Below are positions 1 to 8,723 of a stretch of DNA of 64,000 bases, piece after piece. This DNA comes from Nocardia sp. CC227C (GTDB taxonomy: Bacteria > Actinomycetota > Actinomycetes > Mycobacteriales > Mycobacteriaceae). The stretch is from positions 215,786 to 279,785 of the forward strand of contig NZ_JASITE010000010.1 of assembly GCF_030767025.1 (NCBI RefSeq), written 5' to 3'. The translations under genes were made by a program, and so were the position numbers. The notes below the pieces were generated by a model, which worked only from the letters and a program-made list of their open reading frames with translations, searched no databases and was not told the DNA's origin. Numbering within the stretch: the first letter of the stretch is position 1; each line of letters starts with the position of its first letter.

Positions 1-664
1 GACGGCGCAGCACCCAGGGAATCGGCCCGACCGGCGGCAGCGGGAGCGGAGCGCTCAGGGCCAGCAGGCCGACCAGGAAGGGCAGGCGGCGGGCGAGGTC
101 GGGGCCGAAGGACGGCACCACGGTGGTCTCGGCGATCAGGTCCGCGGCGGCGGTGTTGGTGAGCAGCACGGCGGCCGCGCGGGCGGACACCTGGTCGGGA
201 TGGCGACCGGCCCACGCCTGCATGGTCATGCCGCCCAGACTGTGGCCGACCAGGACCGCGCGCTCGCCGGGGCGCAGGGTGGCCTCCAGCACCGCCTGTA
301 GGTCGTCGGCCAGCAGGTCGGTGGTGAGCGGGCTGCGGCCGCGCTCGCTCTCGCCGTGGCCGCGCACGTCGTAGGCGACCACGCGGTACTCGTCGGCGAA
401 GGCGTTGATCTGCGGGTTCCAGTATTCGAGGCTGCAGGTCCAGCCGTGCACCAGCACGATGGTGTCGGCGTCGGCGGGGCCATAGACGTGCGCCCGCAGG
501 CGGGTGCCGTCACCGGCGGTCACCGTGACGGCCTCGTGGGGAGCGGACGGGGTGTTGAGCGCCGCGGTCTCGTAGACCCGGGTCCGCAGAGCTGACCGAT
601 GCGCGAGCATCAGGTCGCGGACCTTCCCCGCAAGGTCCGCCGGTGTAGGCAGCTTTGCCCGCAT
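1..664 (-). CDS. alpha/beta hydrolase, C-terminus cut off by the window edge
   Basis: About 221 codons are present and no stop is reached before the window edge. The frame shows the alpha/beta hydrolase pattern: the oxyanion-hole motif LVHGW near residue 71, VRGHGES near 100 and the nucleophile elbow GHSLGG near 140, with Ser as the likely nucleophile. The start is chosen because AAAGGAG lies just upstream of the ATG at 664. Substrate unknown. Its start sits 15 bases from a perfect inverted repeat (680-700), suggesting repressor control. The family is certain; the specific reaction is not. Confidence 0.85.
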   Translation of the reverse strand, partial: MRAKLPTPADLAGKVRDLMLAHRSALRTRVYETAALNTPSAPHEAVTVTAGDGTRLRAHVYGPADADTIVLVHGWTCSLEYWNPQINAFADEYRVVAYDVRGHGESERGRSPLTTDLLADDLQAVLEATLRPGERAVLVGHSLGGMTMQAWAGRHPDQVSARAAAVLLTNTAAADLIAETTVVPSFGPDLARRLPFLVGLLALSAPLPLPPVGPIPWVLRR

Positions 665-679
665 AGGACACTCCTTTGT

Positions 680-700
680 GTTACTGCTCGATACAGTAAC
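680..700. promoter_or_regulatory. 7-7-7 inverted repeat, probable repressor operator
   Basis: GTTACTG and CAGTAAC form perfect 7-base arms around a 7-base spacer, immediately upstream of the hydrolase start at 664. The geometry fits a TetR-family operator. The cognate regulator is not identified. Confidence 0.55.
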
Positions 701-714
701 TCCATCGGAGGTCC

Positions 715-730
715 GCTTGCTAGTGCAAGC
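715..730. promoter_or_regulatory. inverted repeat GCTTGC-TAGT-GCAAGC
   Basis: Perfect 6-base arms around TAGT. The sequence GCAAGCACC (725-733) recurs at 2490-2498 in front of the XRE regulator gene, and TGCTAG accompanies both. A shared operator, perhaps for the XRE protein, is inferred. Confidence 0.4.
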
Positions 731-733
731 ACC

Positions 734-779
734 AAAAAAATCGGGTGCCGACAGTCCACTCAGGACTGCCGACACCCGG
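734..779 (-). terminator. intrinsic terminator of the XRE-hbhA-DUF2516 operon
   Basis: On the minus strand the stretch 742-777 folds into a 16-bp stem with two G-U wobbles, followed by a run of seven T (734-740). It lies just past the stop of the DUF2516 gene, so it is well placed to end the hbhA operon transcript. Confidence 0.75.
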
Positions 780-812
780 CGAATTCGCTGCGGAGCCCCG
801 CCCCCGCAGCGT

Positions 813-1106
813 CTACCAGCGCGGACCGCGCTGCACCTCATCGACCTTGGGCCGCACATCGGCCAGATACACACCGCTGGCGATCACCGCGATGATCATC
901 AGCAGGAAGAAGCCCTGAGCGATCAGGAGGAACAGCAGCGCACCGCACAGAATGCCGACCCATGCGGGCTTGCTCAGCTTGTCGACCGCCGTGAACGCGT
1001 CCGGGCGCTGCCGAACGGCGTGGATCAGGGCGAAGAGGGTCATACCGAGCGCACCCAGCCACAGCAGCAGAAAAATCATCCCGGTAATCGAATTCACCCC
1101 ACCCAT
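813..1106 (-). CDS. DUF2516 family membrane protein (Rv0476-like)
   Basis: A 97-residue protein with an N-terminal membrane segment (about residues 8-28) and a longer hydrophobic stretch (about 47-82) that could hold two more. It matches the small actinobacterial DUF2516 family in size and in position directly behind hbhA, as Rv0476 follows Rv0475 in M. tuberculosis. The start at 1106 is chosen because it opens the conserved hydrophobic segment; upstream ATGs would add an arginine-rich, unconserved lead. No clear Shine-Dalgarno is seen. Function unknown; a terminator follows it. Confidence 0.8.
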   Translation of the reverse strand: MGGVNSITGMIFLLLWLGALGMTLFALIHAVRQRPDAFTAVDKLSKPAWVGILCGALLFLLIAQGFFLLMIIAVIASGVYLADVRPKVDEVQRGPRW

Positions 1107-1186
1107 GATACGAGCAACACCGCCACCGCACCGGCCCGAAATCACCGGTAGGACATACCGGATTCGCCTCGCCCCGGGCACGCCGA

Positions 1187-1224
1187 CGGCGGCCTCCGCG
1201 CATCGTCATGTGCGGAGGCCGCCG
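1187..1224 (-). terminator. hairpin downstream of hbhA
   Basis: A 13-bp perfect GC-rich stem (1187-1199 with 1212-1224) with a 12-base loop lies between the hbhA stop and the DUF2516 gene. No T-tract follows, so it may lower rather than stop transcription into the last gene of the operon. Confidence 0.55.
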
Positions 1225-1240
1225 GAACGGGGTGCGCCGC

Positions 1241-1900
1241 TTACTTCTTGGCGGCGGGGGTGGCCTTCTTGGCCGGGGCCTTCTTGGCGGGAGCCTTCTT
1301 GGCCGGGGCCTTCTTGGCGGCCGGGGTCTCGGCGGGCTCGTCGGTCACCTTGACGACCTCGGCCTCGACGGTCTCCTCGATCTCCTCGGCCTGCTCGGCC
1401 ACGCGGCCCAGCAGCGGGCCGACCTGGTCCTGCACCTTGCCCAGCACATCCTCGGTGCGGGTCACCAGGTCGCTGTAGAAGCTCTCGACCTGCTCGAAGC
1501 GCTCCTCGAAGGACGGGTTGGCGCGCAGCCGCTCGACCGTCTCCTCGCCGCGGGCGGCCAGGTCGGCGTACAGGTCGAGGACCTGGTGGTAGTACTGGTC
1601 GGCAAGGCGACGCAGCTCCTCGGCGGTGAGCTTCTCGCGCAGTTCGGCGAGATCGTCCGGCAGCTCGGAGGGCAGCGTGGACACCCGGGTGCGGATGGTC
1701 TCGATCTGCTCCTGCATGTCGGCCGGCAGGTTGGCGAAGCGCTCGCGGGCCTCTTCCACGCGGCCGGACACGTCGGTGGCGGCGACCTGCTCGCGCACCT
1801 TCTCGACAATATCCTTGACCTGCGCGTACACGGTGTCGCCCGCGCCGACGCCGGCGTAGAGCGGCTTGGCTACGGCGGTGGGAAGCTTGGTTTCGGTCAT
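1241..1900 (-). CDS. hbhA: heparin-binding haemagglutinin homologue
   Basis: The 219-residue protein has the HBHA architecture: a short N-terminus, a long acidic helical/coiled-coil body (about 25-180) and a basic tail (about 195-219) of KKAPAKK-like repeats that in mycobacteria binds heparan sulfate and is lysine-methylated. Length fits the family (about 200 residues in M. tuberculosis). It overlaps the upstream XRE gene by four bases (ATGA), so the two are probably translationally coupled. In mycobacteria the protein is surface-exposed and also linked to lipid bodies; the same role here is inferred from homology. Confidence 0.92.
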   Translation of the reverse strand: MTETKLPTAVAKPLYAGVGAGDTVYAQVKDIVEKVREQVAATDVSGRVEEARERFANLPADMQEQIETIRTRVSTLPSELPDDLAELREKLTAEELRRLADQYYHQVLDLYADLAARGEETVERLRANPSFEERFEQVESFYSDLVTRTEDVLGKVQDQVGPLLGRVAEQAEEIEETVEAEVVKVTDEPAETPAAKKAPAKKAPAKKAPAKKATPAAKK

Positions 1901-2436
1901 GGTTGCTCGTTCTCCTGGCGTGGCGGAACTTCAGTGATGCGGTGCGGAACCTCGTTGTCCCTGTCTCCCCCGGGAACGCCCCCCTTGTGGTCCGTCGCGT
2001 CCCCTCGGTCCTCGTTCGCCGCGTTTTCCCGGCGGAACGATTCGTAGATGTCCAGGAGCACCTGTTTCTGGCGTTCGGTGATCGCCGTCTCGGCCAGCAG
2101 GGCATCCCGGACCGGGCTGTGCGGCCTCTGCTCGAGGTACCCGGCCCGCATGTACAAGACCTCCGAGGACACCCGCAGACCCTTCGCGATCTGCGCGAGC
2201 ACCTCGGCGGACGGGTTGCGCAACCCACGCTCGATCTGGCTGAGGTACGGATTGCTCACCCCCGCCAGCGCGGCGAGTTGGCGCAGGGAGACCTGCGCGG
2301 CCTCGCGTTGCGCCCGGATGAAGCCCCCGATGTCGTGTGCCGCGTTGGCTACGCGGCCCTTGGCATCTCCGCCGTCGTCGGACGTCTCCGGCGACGGGTC
2401 GATGTTCGGGTTGGGAACCTCGGGTTCCTGTGCCAT
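1897..2436 (-). CDS. XRE-family regulator (Rv0474-like)
   Basis: A 179-residue protein with a helix-turn-helix of the Cro/C1 type at about residues 37-92 (LAALAGVSNPYLSQIERG is the recognition region) and a polar C-terminal tail rich in Asp, Arg and Gln. It is the first gene of the hbhA operon, as Rv0474 precedes hbhA in M. tuberculosis. GGAAGGTGAG lies upstream of the ATG at 2436; a GTG three bases earlier is an equal alternative. A dyad with GTGCTAGC arms sits in its promoter, suggesting self-regulation. Confidence 0.88.
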   Translation of the reverse strand: MAQEPEVPNPNIDPSPETSDDGGDAKGRVANAAHDIGGFIRAQREAAQVSLRQLAALAGVSNPYLSQIERGLRNPSAEVLAQIAKGLRVSSEVLYMRAGYLEQRPHSPVRDALLAETAITERQKQVLLDIYESFRRENAANEDRGDATDHKGGVPGGDRDNEVPHRITEVPPRQENEQP

Positions 2437-2477
2437 CACTCACCTTCCGGCGGTTGTGGGGTCAATTCTAAGTCAGG

Positions 2478-2509
2478 GTGCTAGCTCTTGCAAGCACCCC
2501 TGCTAGCAC
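2478..2509. promoter_or_regulatory. dyad in front of the XRE-hbhA operon
   Basis: GTGCTAGC (2478-2485) and GCTAGCAC (2502-2509) are perfect inverted arms 16 bases apart, with GCAAGCACC inside. It lies 40-70 bases upstream of the XRE start. Candidate operator for the XRE protein. Confidence 0.5.
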
Positions 2510-2561
2510 TTATTCGGCAAACGCCTGGCCGCCACACCTAGGCATTTGTCCAGCTTTGCGG

Positions 2562-3902
2562 TCAGCCCTGGAACAGCACATGCGATATCGAATAAATCGC
2601 CAGGCCGGCCAGCGATCCCACCACTGTTCCGTTGATGCGGATGAATTGCAGATCGCGACCCGCCTGCAATTCGATCTTGCGGCTGGCCTCCTCCGCATCC
2701 CAGCGGGCAACCGTGTCACTGACCAGCGTCGCGACCTCCTGACCGTAGTTGGACACCAGATAGCGGGTGCCCCGCTCGACCCAGCCGTCGACCCGCTCGC
2801 TCATACCCGGCTCGTCCACCAGGCGCTGACCCAACTGCTGCACATTGTCGGCCACCTTGCGCCGCAGCGTGGAGTTCGGATCCTCGGCCGATTCCAGGAT
2901 CATCCGTTTGGCCGCCCGCCAGGTGGCATGCGCCATACCGGTGATCTCCTCCCGGCCCATCAGTTCCGACTTCACCCGTTCGGCCTTCTTGATCATCGCG
3001 TCGTCGAATTGCAGATCGTGCGCGAATTCGGAGAGGAACCGGTTCGCGGCCTGCCGCACCTCATGATCCGGCTGCGAACGCACCTTCCAGGTGAATTCCA
3101 CCAATTCCCGATAGATCCGCTCGGCCAGCAGCGTGTTGACGAACTTCGGCGCCCAGCCCGGGGCGTCGCGCTCGACGATGCGGTCGATGGTCTCCTGGCT
3201 GCCCAGCGCCCACTGGTGCGCCCGCTCCGCCAGCAGGTCCAGCAGTGGCTGCTGGCGGTTGTCGGCCAGCAGCTCGTCGAGCACCTTGCCGATCGGCGGC
3301 CCCCACAGCGGTTCGGCGATGCGTTTGACGATGGTGTGGTCGATGACCTGCTCGACGTCCTCGTCGCGCAGCACGCCGATGACCGCCCGCAGAATGGTGG
3401 CCGACTCCTCCGCCACCCGTTCGGCATGCTCCGGATCCGCCATCCAGCGGCCCAGACGCAGCGAGATCTGGGCCGAATTAACCTTCTCCGCCACCACCTC
3501 CGGGGACAGGAAGTTGGTACGCACGAAATCGCCGAGGCTCTCGCCGAGCTGGTCCTTCTTCTTGCGGATGATGGCGGTGTGCGGGATCGGCAGCCCCAGC
3601 GGATGCCGGAACAGCGCCGTCACCGCGAACCAGTCGGCCAGCGCGCCGACCATGCCCGCCTCGGACGCGGCCCGCACGTAGCCGACCCACTCGCCGCCCG
3701 CGCCACGCGATTCGGTCCAGCGGCAGAAGAGATAGACGATCGTTGCCGCGGCCAGGAAGGCGGTGGCGACCAGTTTCATCCGCCGTAGGTCGCGCGCCTT
3801 GCCCTCGTCGTCCATGAGGTCGGCGAAGGCCCCGGTCGGCGCGCTCTTCTTCGTCGGTTCGAGTACCCCGGTGCTGCCGGTGGGTTGCTCCATATGTTCC
3901 AT
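2562..3902 (-). CDS. DUF445 family membrane protein (Rv0473-like)
   Basis: A 446-residue protein typical of DUF445 (YjiN-like) proteins: a hydrophilic N-terminus, a membrane segment near 45-62, a second hydrophobic stretch with ADWFAVTALFRHPLGLPIPHT near 85-110, a long helical charged middle, and a C-terminal hydrophobic segment. Rv0473 occupies the same place in M. tuberculosis. Two in-frame ATGs (3902 and 3893) are possible starts and neither has a strong ribosome site. Biochemical function of the family is unknown. Confidence 0.85.
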   Translation of the reverse strand: MEHMEQPTGSTGVLEPTKKSAPTGAFADLMDDEGKARDLRRMKLVATAFLAAATIVYLFCRWTESRGAGGEWVGYVRAASEAGMVGALADWFAVTALFRHPLGLPIPHTAIIRKKKDQLGESLGDFVRTNFLSPEVVAEKVNSAQISLRLGRWMADPEHAERVAEESATILRAVIGVLRDEDVEQVIDHTIVKRIAEPLWGPPIGKVLDELLADNRQQPLLDLLAERAHQWALGSQETIDRIVERDAPGWAPKFVNTLLAERIYRELVEFTWKVRSQPDHEVRQAANRFLSEFAHDLQFDDAMIKKAERVKSELMGREEITGMAHATWRAAKRMILESAEDPNSTLRRKVADNVQQLGQRLVDEPGMSERVDGWVERGTRYLVSNYGQEVATLVSDTVARWDAEEASRKIELQAGRDLQFIRINGTVVGSLAGLAIYSISHVLFQG

Positions 3903-4039
3903 TCTGCGGTGTCCCGCCGACTGCGCCCGGCTACCGGGCCGCGCCCGAACCGCGATATCGGGCGCATGCGAGGCTTAAGCTGAAGGGGACCAGCACCGGA
4001 ACGCGAGCGAGGGAGTCGACGCTGACCACGAAGGAGACC

Positions 4040-4744
4040 GTGAGCGCCGCCATGGACACCACAGCGCGCCCCGGCCGCGTGGACGGCCGCAAGCGACGCT
4101 GGCAACAGCACAAGATAGACCGGCGCGAGGAACTCGTCGACGGGACGCTCGCCGCCATCCGCAAACGCGGCGGCGATGTGGGCATGGATGAGATCGCCGC
4201 CGAGATCGGCGTCTCCAAGACCGTCCTGTACCGGTACTTCTCGGATAAGCAGGATCTGACGCGGGCCACCATGGAGCGGTTCATCGAGACCACGCTCATG
4301 CCGCGCATCTACGAGGCCATCAGCGATGACCTCGACGAATATCAGTTGGTGCGCAATACACTCGCCGCCTACGTGCACACGGTGGACGCCGACACCGACG
4401 TCTACCGCTTCATCATGGGCAACGGGGCCTCCACCGACACCTCCACGCTCGCGGACTTCGAGAAGCTGTTCGCGCAGGTGGTGGCGGCGGTCATCACCGA
4501 CAAGGCGATCGACCGGGATGTGGATACGCGCGGGGCGATGCTGTGGGCGTACGTCCTCGTCGGCGGTGTGCAGCTGGCGACGGACTGGTGGGTCACCAAC
4601 CGCACCATGTCGAGCGAGGAGATGCTCGACTACCTCACCATGATGGCGTGGAGCGCGATCGAGGGCATGATTCGCGCGGGCGGTTCGCGGGAATGGTTCA
4701 ACGCCCAGGAACATGTGCTCCCGGATCCGGAAAACCTGGCCTGA
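4040..4744 (+). CDS. TetR family regulator (Rv0472c-like)
   Basis: A 234-residue TetR protein. The DNA-binding helix-turn-helix is at about residues 48-75 (MDEIAAEIGVSKTVLYRYFSDK) and is followed by an all-helical ligand domain. AAGGAG lies three bases before the GTG at 4040; an ATG at 4052 is an alternative start. It is divergent from the DUF445 gene, the same arrangement as Rv0472c and Rv0473, so it likely controls itself and that neighbour. No ligand can be deduced. Confidence 0.88.
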   Translation: MSAAMDTTARPGRVDGRKRRWQQHKIDRREELVDGTLAAIRKRGGDVGMDEIAAEIGVSKTVLYRYFSDKQDLTRATMERFIETTLMPRIYEAISDDLDEYQLVRNTLAAYVHTVDADTDVYRFIMGNGASTDTSTLADFEKLFAQVVAAVITDKAIDRDVDTRGAMLWAYVLVGGVQLATDWWVTNRTMSSEEMLDYLTMMAWSAIEGMIRAGGSREWFNAQEHVLPDPENLA

Positions 4745-4956
4745 CGGGGCCATCCGTTCCCTGCCGACCAAGCTTTCCACGCAGCGGAAATCCGCACGAC
4801 AACAATCCGCGGCGAGGTAGTCCGTCCGGCAGCCACGCGGTGCTAGGCCGGATCGGCGGCCTTTGGTTAGTCTGATCAACGGCGGGCACGAGAGTGCGCC
4901 GAACAGCCGCCGAGTCGGCACCAACGGGGGCGCCGACACCTTCTGGAGGGTCACCT

Positions 4957-6402
4957 ATGGCGAAAGAGCTGCCCACATCCAGGCTTGCGCGGGGGACGAA
5001 GCTCGGTATGGCGGTCGCCGGTAATGCCTTGCGCGCACAGAAGACCCGGCGCTCCATGCGGGGGCGTTCGGAGGCCGTCCGCGCCCGGATGGCCGAGGAG
5101 TCCATGATCCGGGCCACCGAACAGATGGTGATGGTGCTCGGCACCATGAAGGGCGTCGCCATGAAGCTCGGGCAGATGCTCTCGGTGCTCGACCTGGATC
5201 TGGTGCCGCCCGAACACCGTGACCGCTTCCAGCGCCGCCTCGCCGTGCTGCGCGACAGCGCGCCCACCGTGAACTTCGACGTCATGCGCGCGGTCATCGA
5301 GGAGGACTACGGCAAACCCCTCGACCAGGTCTTCGCCGAGTTCGGTCCCGAGCCGGTCGCCGCCGCCTCCATCGGCCAGGTGTACCGCGCCACCCTGCAC
5401 GACGGCCGCGCCGTGGCGGTGAAGGTCCAGTACCCGGGCATCGACGCGGCCGTGCGCGCGGATCTGAAGAACCTGGCCATGTTTCGCCGCGTCCTGCAGT
5501 CGGCCATGCCCTGGGTGACGCCCGCCGTCCTGGACGAGCTGCGGCTGAATCTGGAGAGCGAACTCGACTACGTCGCCGAGGCCGACACCCAGCGGGAGAT
5601 CGCGCGCCTGTTCGCCGGGCACCCGTTCATCGTGGTGCCCGACACCATGCCGGAGCTGTCCACCACCCGGGTGCTGGTGAGCGAGTACTTCCCGGGGCGC
5701 GGCTTCGACGAGATCCGGCAGCTGCCCGATGCCGAGCGCGATCGCATCGGCGAGATCATCTACCGCTTCTACGTGGGATCGCTGTTCACCTTCAACGAGT
5801 TCTGCGGCGATCCGCATCCGGGCAATCTGCTGCTCGGCGACGACGGCCGGGTCGCCTTCCTCGATTTCGGCCTGTTCAACCGGATGGATCCCGAGCACGT
5901 CCGATTCGAGATCACCTGCATTCGCGCCGCGGCCGAGGAGCGCGCGGAGGATCTGCGTGACCTCATGGTGCAGCGTGGCGTCATCGAGTCACCCGAGGAG
6001 ATCACGCCCGAGGAGTGCCTGGAATACGTGCTGGCGGCCTGTGAGTGGGCGCTCATCGACCAGGAGTTGACCATCACGCCCGAGCTGGCTTCCGGGGCGT
6101 TCGTGCTCGCGGTGGATCCGCGGGCCAGTGAGTTCGCGGGGATGAAGCAGCAGAATCTGCCGCCGGAGCACCTGTTCTCGCGCCGCGCGGATTTCCTCAC
6201 CTTCGGCATGCTCGGGCAGTTGGAGGCCACCAACAACTGGCACCGCATCGCCCGCGAATGGCTTTACGGCGACGCACCGGTCACCGAGCTGGGCAAGGCG
6301 CATCACGCCTGGCTGGCCACCCGGCCCGCGCCGGAGCCGAAACCGAAGGCCGCGCCCGCCAAGAAGAAGACCACCCGCAAACGCACCACCACCAAGGCGT
6401 GA
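4957..6402 (+). CDS. ABC1/AarF (UbiB) family atypical kinase
   Basis: A 481-residue protein with the hallmarks of the ABC1/UbiB family: an N-terminal extension containing KLGQMLS, the AVKVQYPG lysine strand, the FCGDPHPGNLLL catalytic loop and the LDFG metal-binding motif. Members are atypical ATP-binding proteins tied to quinone or lipid metabolism. GGAGGG stands six bases before the ATG at 4957. The last 25 or so residues are a Lys/Pro/Ala/Thr-rich basic tail. Only 22 bases separate it from the next gene, so the two are probably co-transcribed. Confidence 0.9.
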   Translation: MAKELPTSRLARGTKLGMAVAGNALRAQKTRRSMRGRSEAVRARMAEESMIRATEQMVMVLGTMKGVAMKLGQMLSVLDLDLVPPEHRDRFQRRLAVLRDSAPTVNFDVMRAVIEEDYGKPLDQVFAEFGPEPVAAASIGQVYRATLHDGRAVAVKVQYPGIDAAVRADLKNLAMFRRVLQSAMPWVTPAVLDELRLNLESELDYVAEADTQREIARLFAGHPFIVVPDTMPELSTTRVLVSEYFPGRGFDEIRQLPDAERDRIGEIIYRFYVGSLFTFNEFCGDPHPGNLLLGDDGRVAFLDFGLFNRMDPEHVRFEITCIRAAAEERAEDLRDLMVQRGVIESPEEITPEECLEYVLAACEWALIDQELTITPELASGAFVLAVDPRASEFAGMKQQNLPPEHLFSRRADFLTFGMLGQLEATNNWHRIAREWLYGDAPVTELGKAHHAWLATRPAPEPKPKAAPAKKKTTRKRTTTKA

Positions 6403-6424
6403 ACCGCCGCATGAGGAGAAGCCA

Positions 6425-7666
6425 ATGGCCGACCGGGAATTCGACCTCGTACTGTTCGGAGCGACCGGCTTCGTCGGGAAACTGACCGCGGAATACCTCG
6501 CCGAGGCCGCGCCCGCGGGCGCGCGCATCGCGCTGGCGGGCCGTTCGGAATCGAAGCTGGCCGCGGTGCGTGCCGAACTCGGTGCGGCCGCCGCGGACTG
6601 GCCGCTGGTGGTCGCGGATTCGTCGGACCAGGCGTCGCTGGACGCACTGGCCGCGCGCACCAAGGTCGTGGTGACCACGGTCGGCCCGTACCTGCGCTAC
6701 GGTCTGCCGCTGGTCCGGGCGTGTGCCGAGAACGGCACGCACTACGCCGACCTCACCGGTGAGCCGCTGTTCATCCGCGAATGCATCGACCGGTTCGGCG
6801 ACAAGGCCGCCGAGACCGGTGCGAAGATCGTGAATTCCTGTGGCTACGACTCGATTCCGTCGGATCTGAGCGTTTACCAGCTGTACCGGCGCAGCGTCGC
6901 GGACAATACCGGCGAGCTGACCGACACCACGCTGGTGGCCTCGTTCAAGGGCGGCGTGAGCGGCGGCACCGTGGATTCGGGGCGGGCCATGATGGAGGCC
7001 ATCGCGGCCGATCCGGCCAAGGCGTCGATCATGTCGCACCCGTATTCGCTCAGCCCGGACAAGTCCCTGGACCCCGCGGTGGGCCGCCAGACCGATCAGG
7101 CGCTGGCCCGGGCGTCGAGCATCGACCCCAGCCTGGACGGCTGGGTGGCGACCTTCGTGATGGCCGCGCACAACACCAAGGTGGTGCGCCGCAGCAATGG
7201 CCTGCTCGGCTGGCCTTACGGCAAGAACTTCCGCTACCGCGAGGTCATGAGCGTCGGATCGTCCACCGCCGCACCGCTGGTGGCCGCCGGGCTGGCGGGC
7301 GGCATCGTGGCGACCATGGCCGCGGGCGCGGTGCTGTCGCGCGTCGCGATGGGGCGCAGGCTGCTCGACCGCATGGTGCCCAAGCCCGGCACCGGCCCGA
7401 GCGAAAGCGCCCGCCGCCGTGGCTGGTTCACCATGCGCACCTTCGCGCACACCACGTCCGGGGCGAAATACGTGTGCACCTTTGCCGGTCAGGGCGATCC
7501 GGGCTATCAGGCCACCTCGGTCATGCTCGGACAGTCGGGGCTGGCGCTGGCCTTCGACACGCTGCCGGAGATCGCCGGAATCCTCACTCCCGCTTCGGCT
7601 ATGGGTGATGCGCTCACCGAGCGGCTGCGCGCCGCCGGAATGACCATCGAGGTCGAGACCGCCTGA
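6425..7666 (+). CDS. saccharopine-dehydrogenase-like / trans-acting enoyl reductase family protein
   Basis: A 413-residue protein with an N-terminal Rossmann fold (LFGATGFVGKLTAEYL near residue 9) and the conserved VTTVGPYLRYG and GEPLFIRE stretches of the Rv2449c/Rv2953 family. Rv2953 is the trans-acting enoyl reductase of phthiocerol and phenolphthiocerol synthesis; other members are uncharacterised. No polyketide synthase lies nearby, so that role is not supported here. AGGAGAAG precedes the ATG. It probably shares an operon with the upstream AarF-type gene. Confidence 0.85.
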   Translation: MADREFDLVLFGATGFVGKLTAEYLAEAAPAGARIALAGRSESKLAAVRAELGAAAADWPLVVADSSDQASLDALAARTKVVVTTVGPYLRYGLPLVRACAENGTHYADLTGEPLFIRECIDRFGDKAAETGAKIVNSCGYDSIPSDLSVYQLYRRSVADNTGELTDTTLVASFKGGVSGGTVDSGRAMMEAIAADPAKASIMSHPYSLSPDKSLDPAVGRQTDQALARASSIDPSLDGWVATFVMAAHNTKVVRRSNGLLGWPYGKNFRYREVMSVGSSTAAPLVAAGLAGGIVATMAAGAVLSRVAMGRRLLDRMVPKPGTGPSESARRRGWFTMRTFAHTTSGAKYVCTFAGQGDPGYQATSVMLGQSGLALAFDTLPEIAGILTPASAMGDALTERLRAAGMTIEVETA

Positions 7667-7670
7667 TCCG

Positions 7671-7694
7671 ACAGCGCCTCCGCGTACGGGGGCG
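7671..7694 (+). terminator. short hairpin after the reductase gene
   Basis: AGCGCCTCC pairs with GGGGGCGCT (one G-U) around a six-base loop, five bases after the stop at 7666. There is no T-run; weak terminator candidate. Confidence 0.4.
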
Positions 7695-7732
7695 CTGCTC
7701 GCGGGGCGGCCGCGCTCCCGCATGCCATGCAC

Positions 7733-7747
7733 TATCCAAAATGGATA
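7733..7747. promoter_or_regulatory. inverted repeat TATCCA-AAA-TGGATA
   Basis: A perfect 6-3-6 repeat about 190 bases upstream of the EspG-like gene, followed 15 bases later by a related degenerate repeat (ATCCATAATGGGA). An AT-rich site standing out in GC-rich DNA; candidate operator. Confidence 0.4.
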
Positions 7748-7938
7748 TCCAGGACCGGAATCCATAATGGGACAGGTCATATTCGAGCAACTCCCGGATC
7801 CACACACCGATTCGGGAGCCCCGGTAGGGTCCTCAGCGGGACGCCAGGGGTGCTCGGAGAAAGGGGAACGCCCTACATGTCCGCATCGGACGTCGGGAAT
7901 CGCTCGTCATATCCCGGCTACCAGGGGGAACTCCTGCC

Positions 7939-8634
7939 GTGAACGCCAAGTGGCTGTTGACCCCCGAGGAGTTCAGCCTGATCTGGACGCGGGAAACCCG
8001 ACAGGACCGCCGCCCCTACCCGCTGCACACCATCGCGACGCCCGAAACCCCGGATACCCCGGAGCGTTTGCGGCACCGGTTCCTGCGCCGCACCGATCCG
8101 GAGCTCACGGCCGCCCTCATGCTGTGCGCCCGCTCCGACGCCACCACCGTCACCCTGTTCGGCGAGCGGACCGCGGGCCCGGCCGTCCGCGCCTTCGCCG
8201 CGGTGGCACAGCAGCGCGCCGGCGTGCTGATCGGACTGCCGGACGCGGTGAGCGTCATGGTGTGCCCGGCCGAGCGCCTGGGCCGGGAGCTGGTGGAGGC
8301 CGTCGGCTCGGCACCGGCCGGTCGCCTCGCCCAGTTGCGGGAGCCCCAGGACGCGGTGCTGCGCGATGCGGGCGGCAATCGCTGTGCCGAACGCGAAACC
8401 CGCGGTGACGCAGCCCTTTTCCGTCGCAAACTGAACGAGCCGGTGGACGGGCGCGGCTTCATCACCGTCTCGGTGGATCCGGCCAACCCGCTGTCCCCGC
8501 CCACCCGGCACCGCACCTGGCTGGACTTCTCCGATGACGGCCGCTATCTGCTCACCACCGACGCCGATCTGACGCTGACCCCGGTGAGCGATGCGGATTT
8601 CGCCGCCGCGCTCATGCACATGGCTCGGCTGTGA
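7939..8634 (+). CDS. EspG-like ESX secretion-associated protein
   Basis: A 231-residue protein starting at GTG. It has the features of the EspG family (ESX-specific chaperones of PE-PPE/WXG substrates in the cytosol): an N-terminal WLLTPEEF segment, a LMLCARSDAT strand, and a C-terminal RTWLDFSDDGRYLLT motif that is the family signature. No ESX core genes, WXG100 or PPE genes are next to it, so it is an orphan here. The GTG start has AGGGGGAACTC upstream. Family assignment is good; its partner is unknown. Confidence 0.75.
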   Translation: MNAKWLLTPEEFSLIWTRETRQDRRPYPLHTIATPETPDTPERLRHRFLRRTDPELTAALMLCARSDATTVTLFGERTAGPAVRAFAAVAQQRAGVLIGLPDAVSVMVCPAERLGRELVEAVGSAPAGRLAQLREPQDAVLRDAGGNRCAERETRGDAALFRRKLNEPVDGRGFITVSVDPANPLSPPTRHRTWLDFSDDGRYLLTTDADLTLTPVSDADFAAALMHMARL

Positions 8635-8723
8635 ATCCTCCGGTTCCGGCGACTTGTGGGTGAACAGTTGGCAACGGGTGGATTTCGGCGAGTCCGCCAC
8701 GCGGGTCCGCCCCACCGTGCTAC

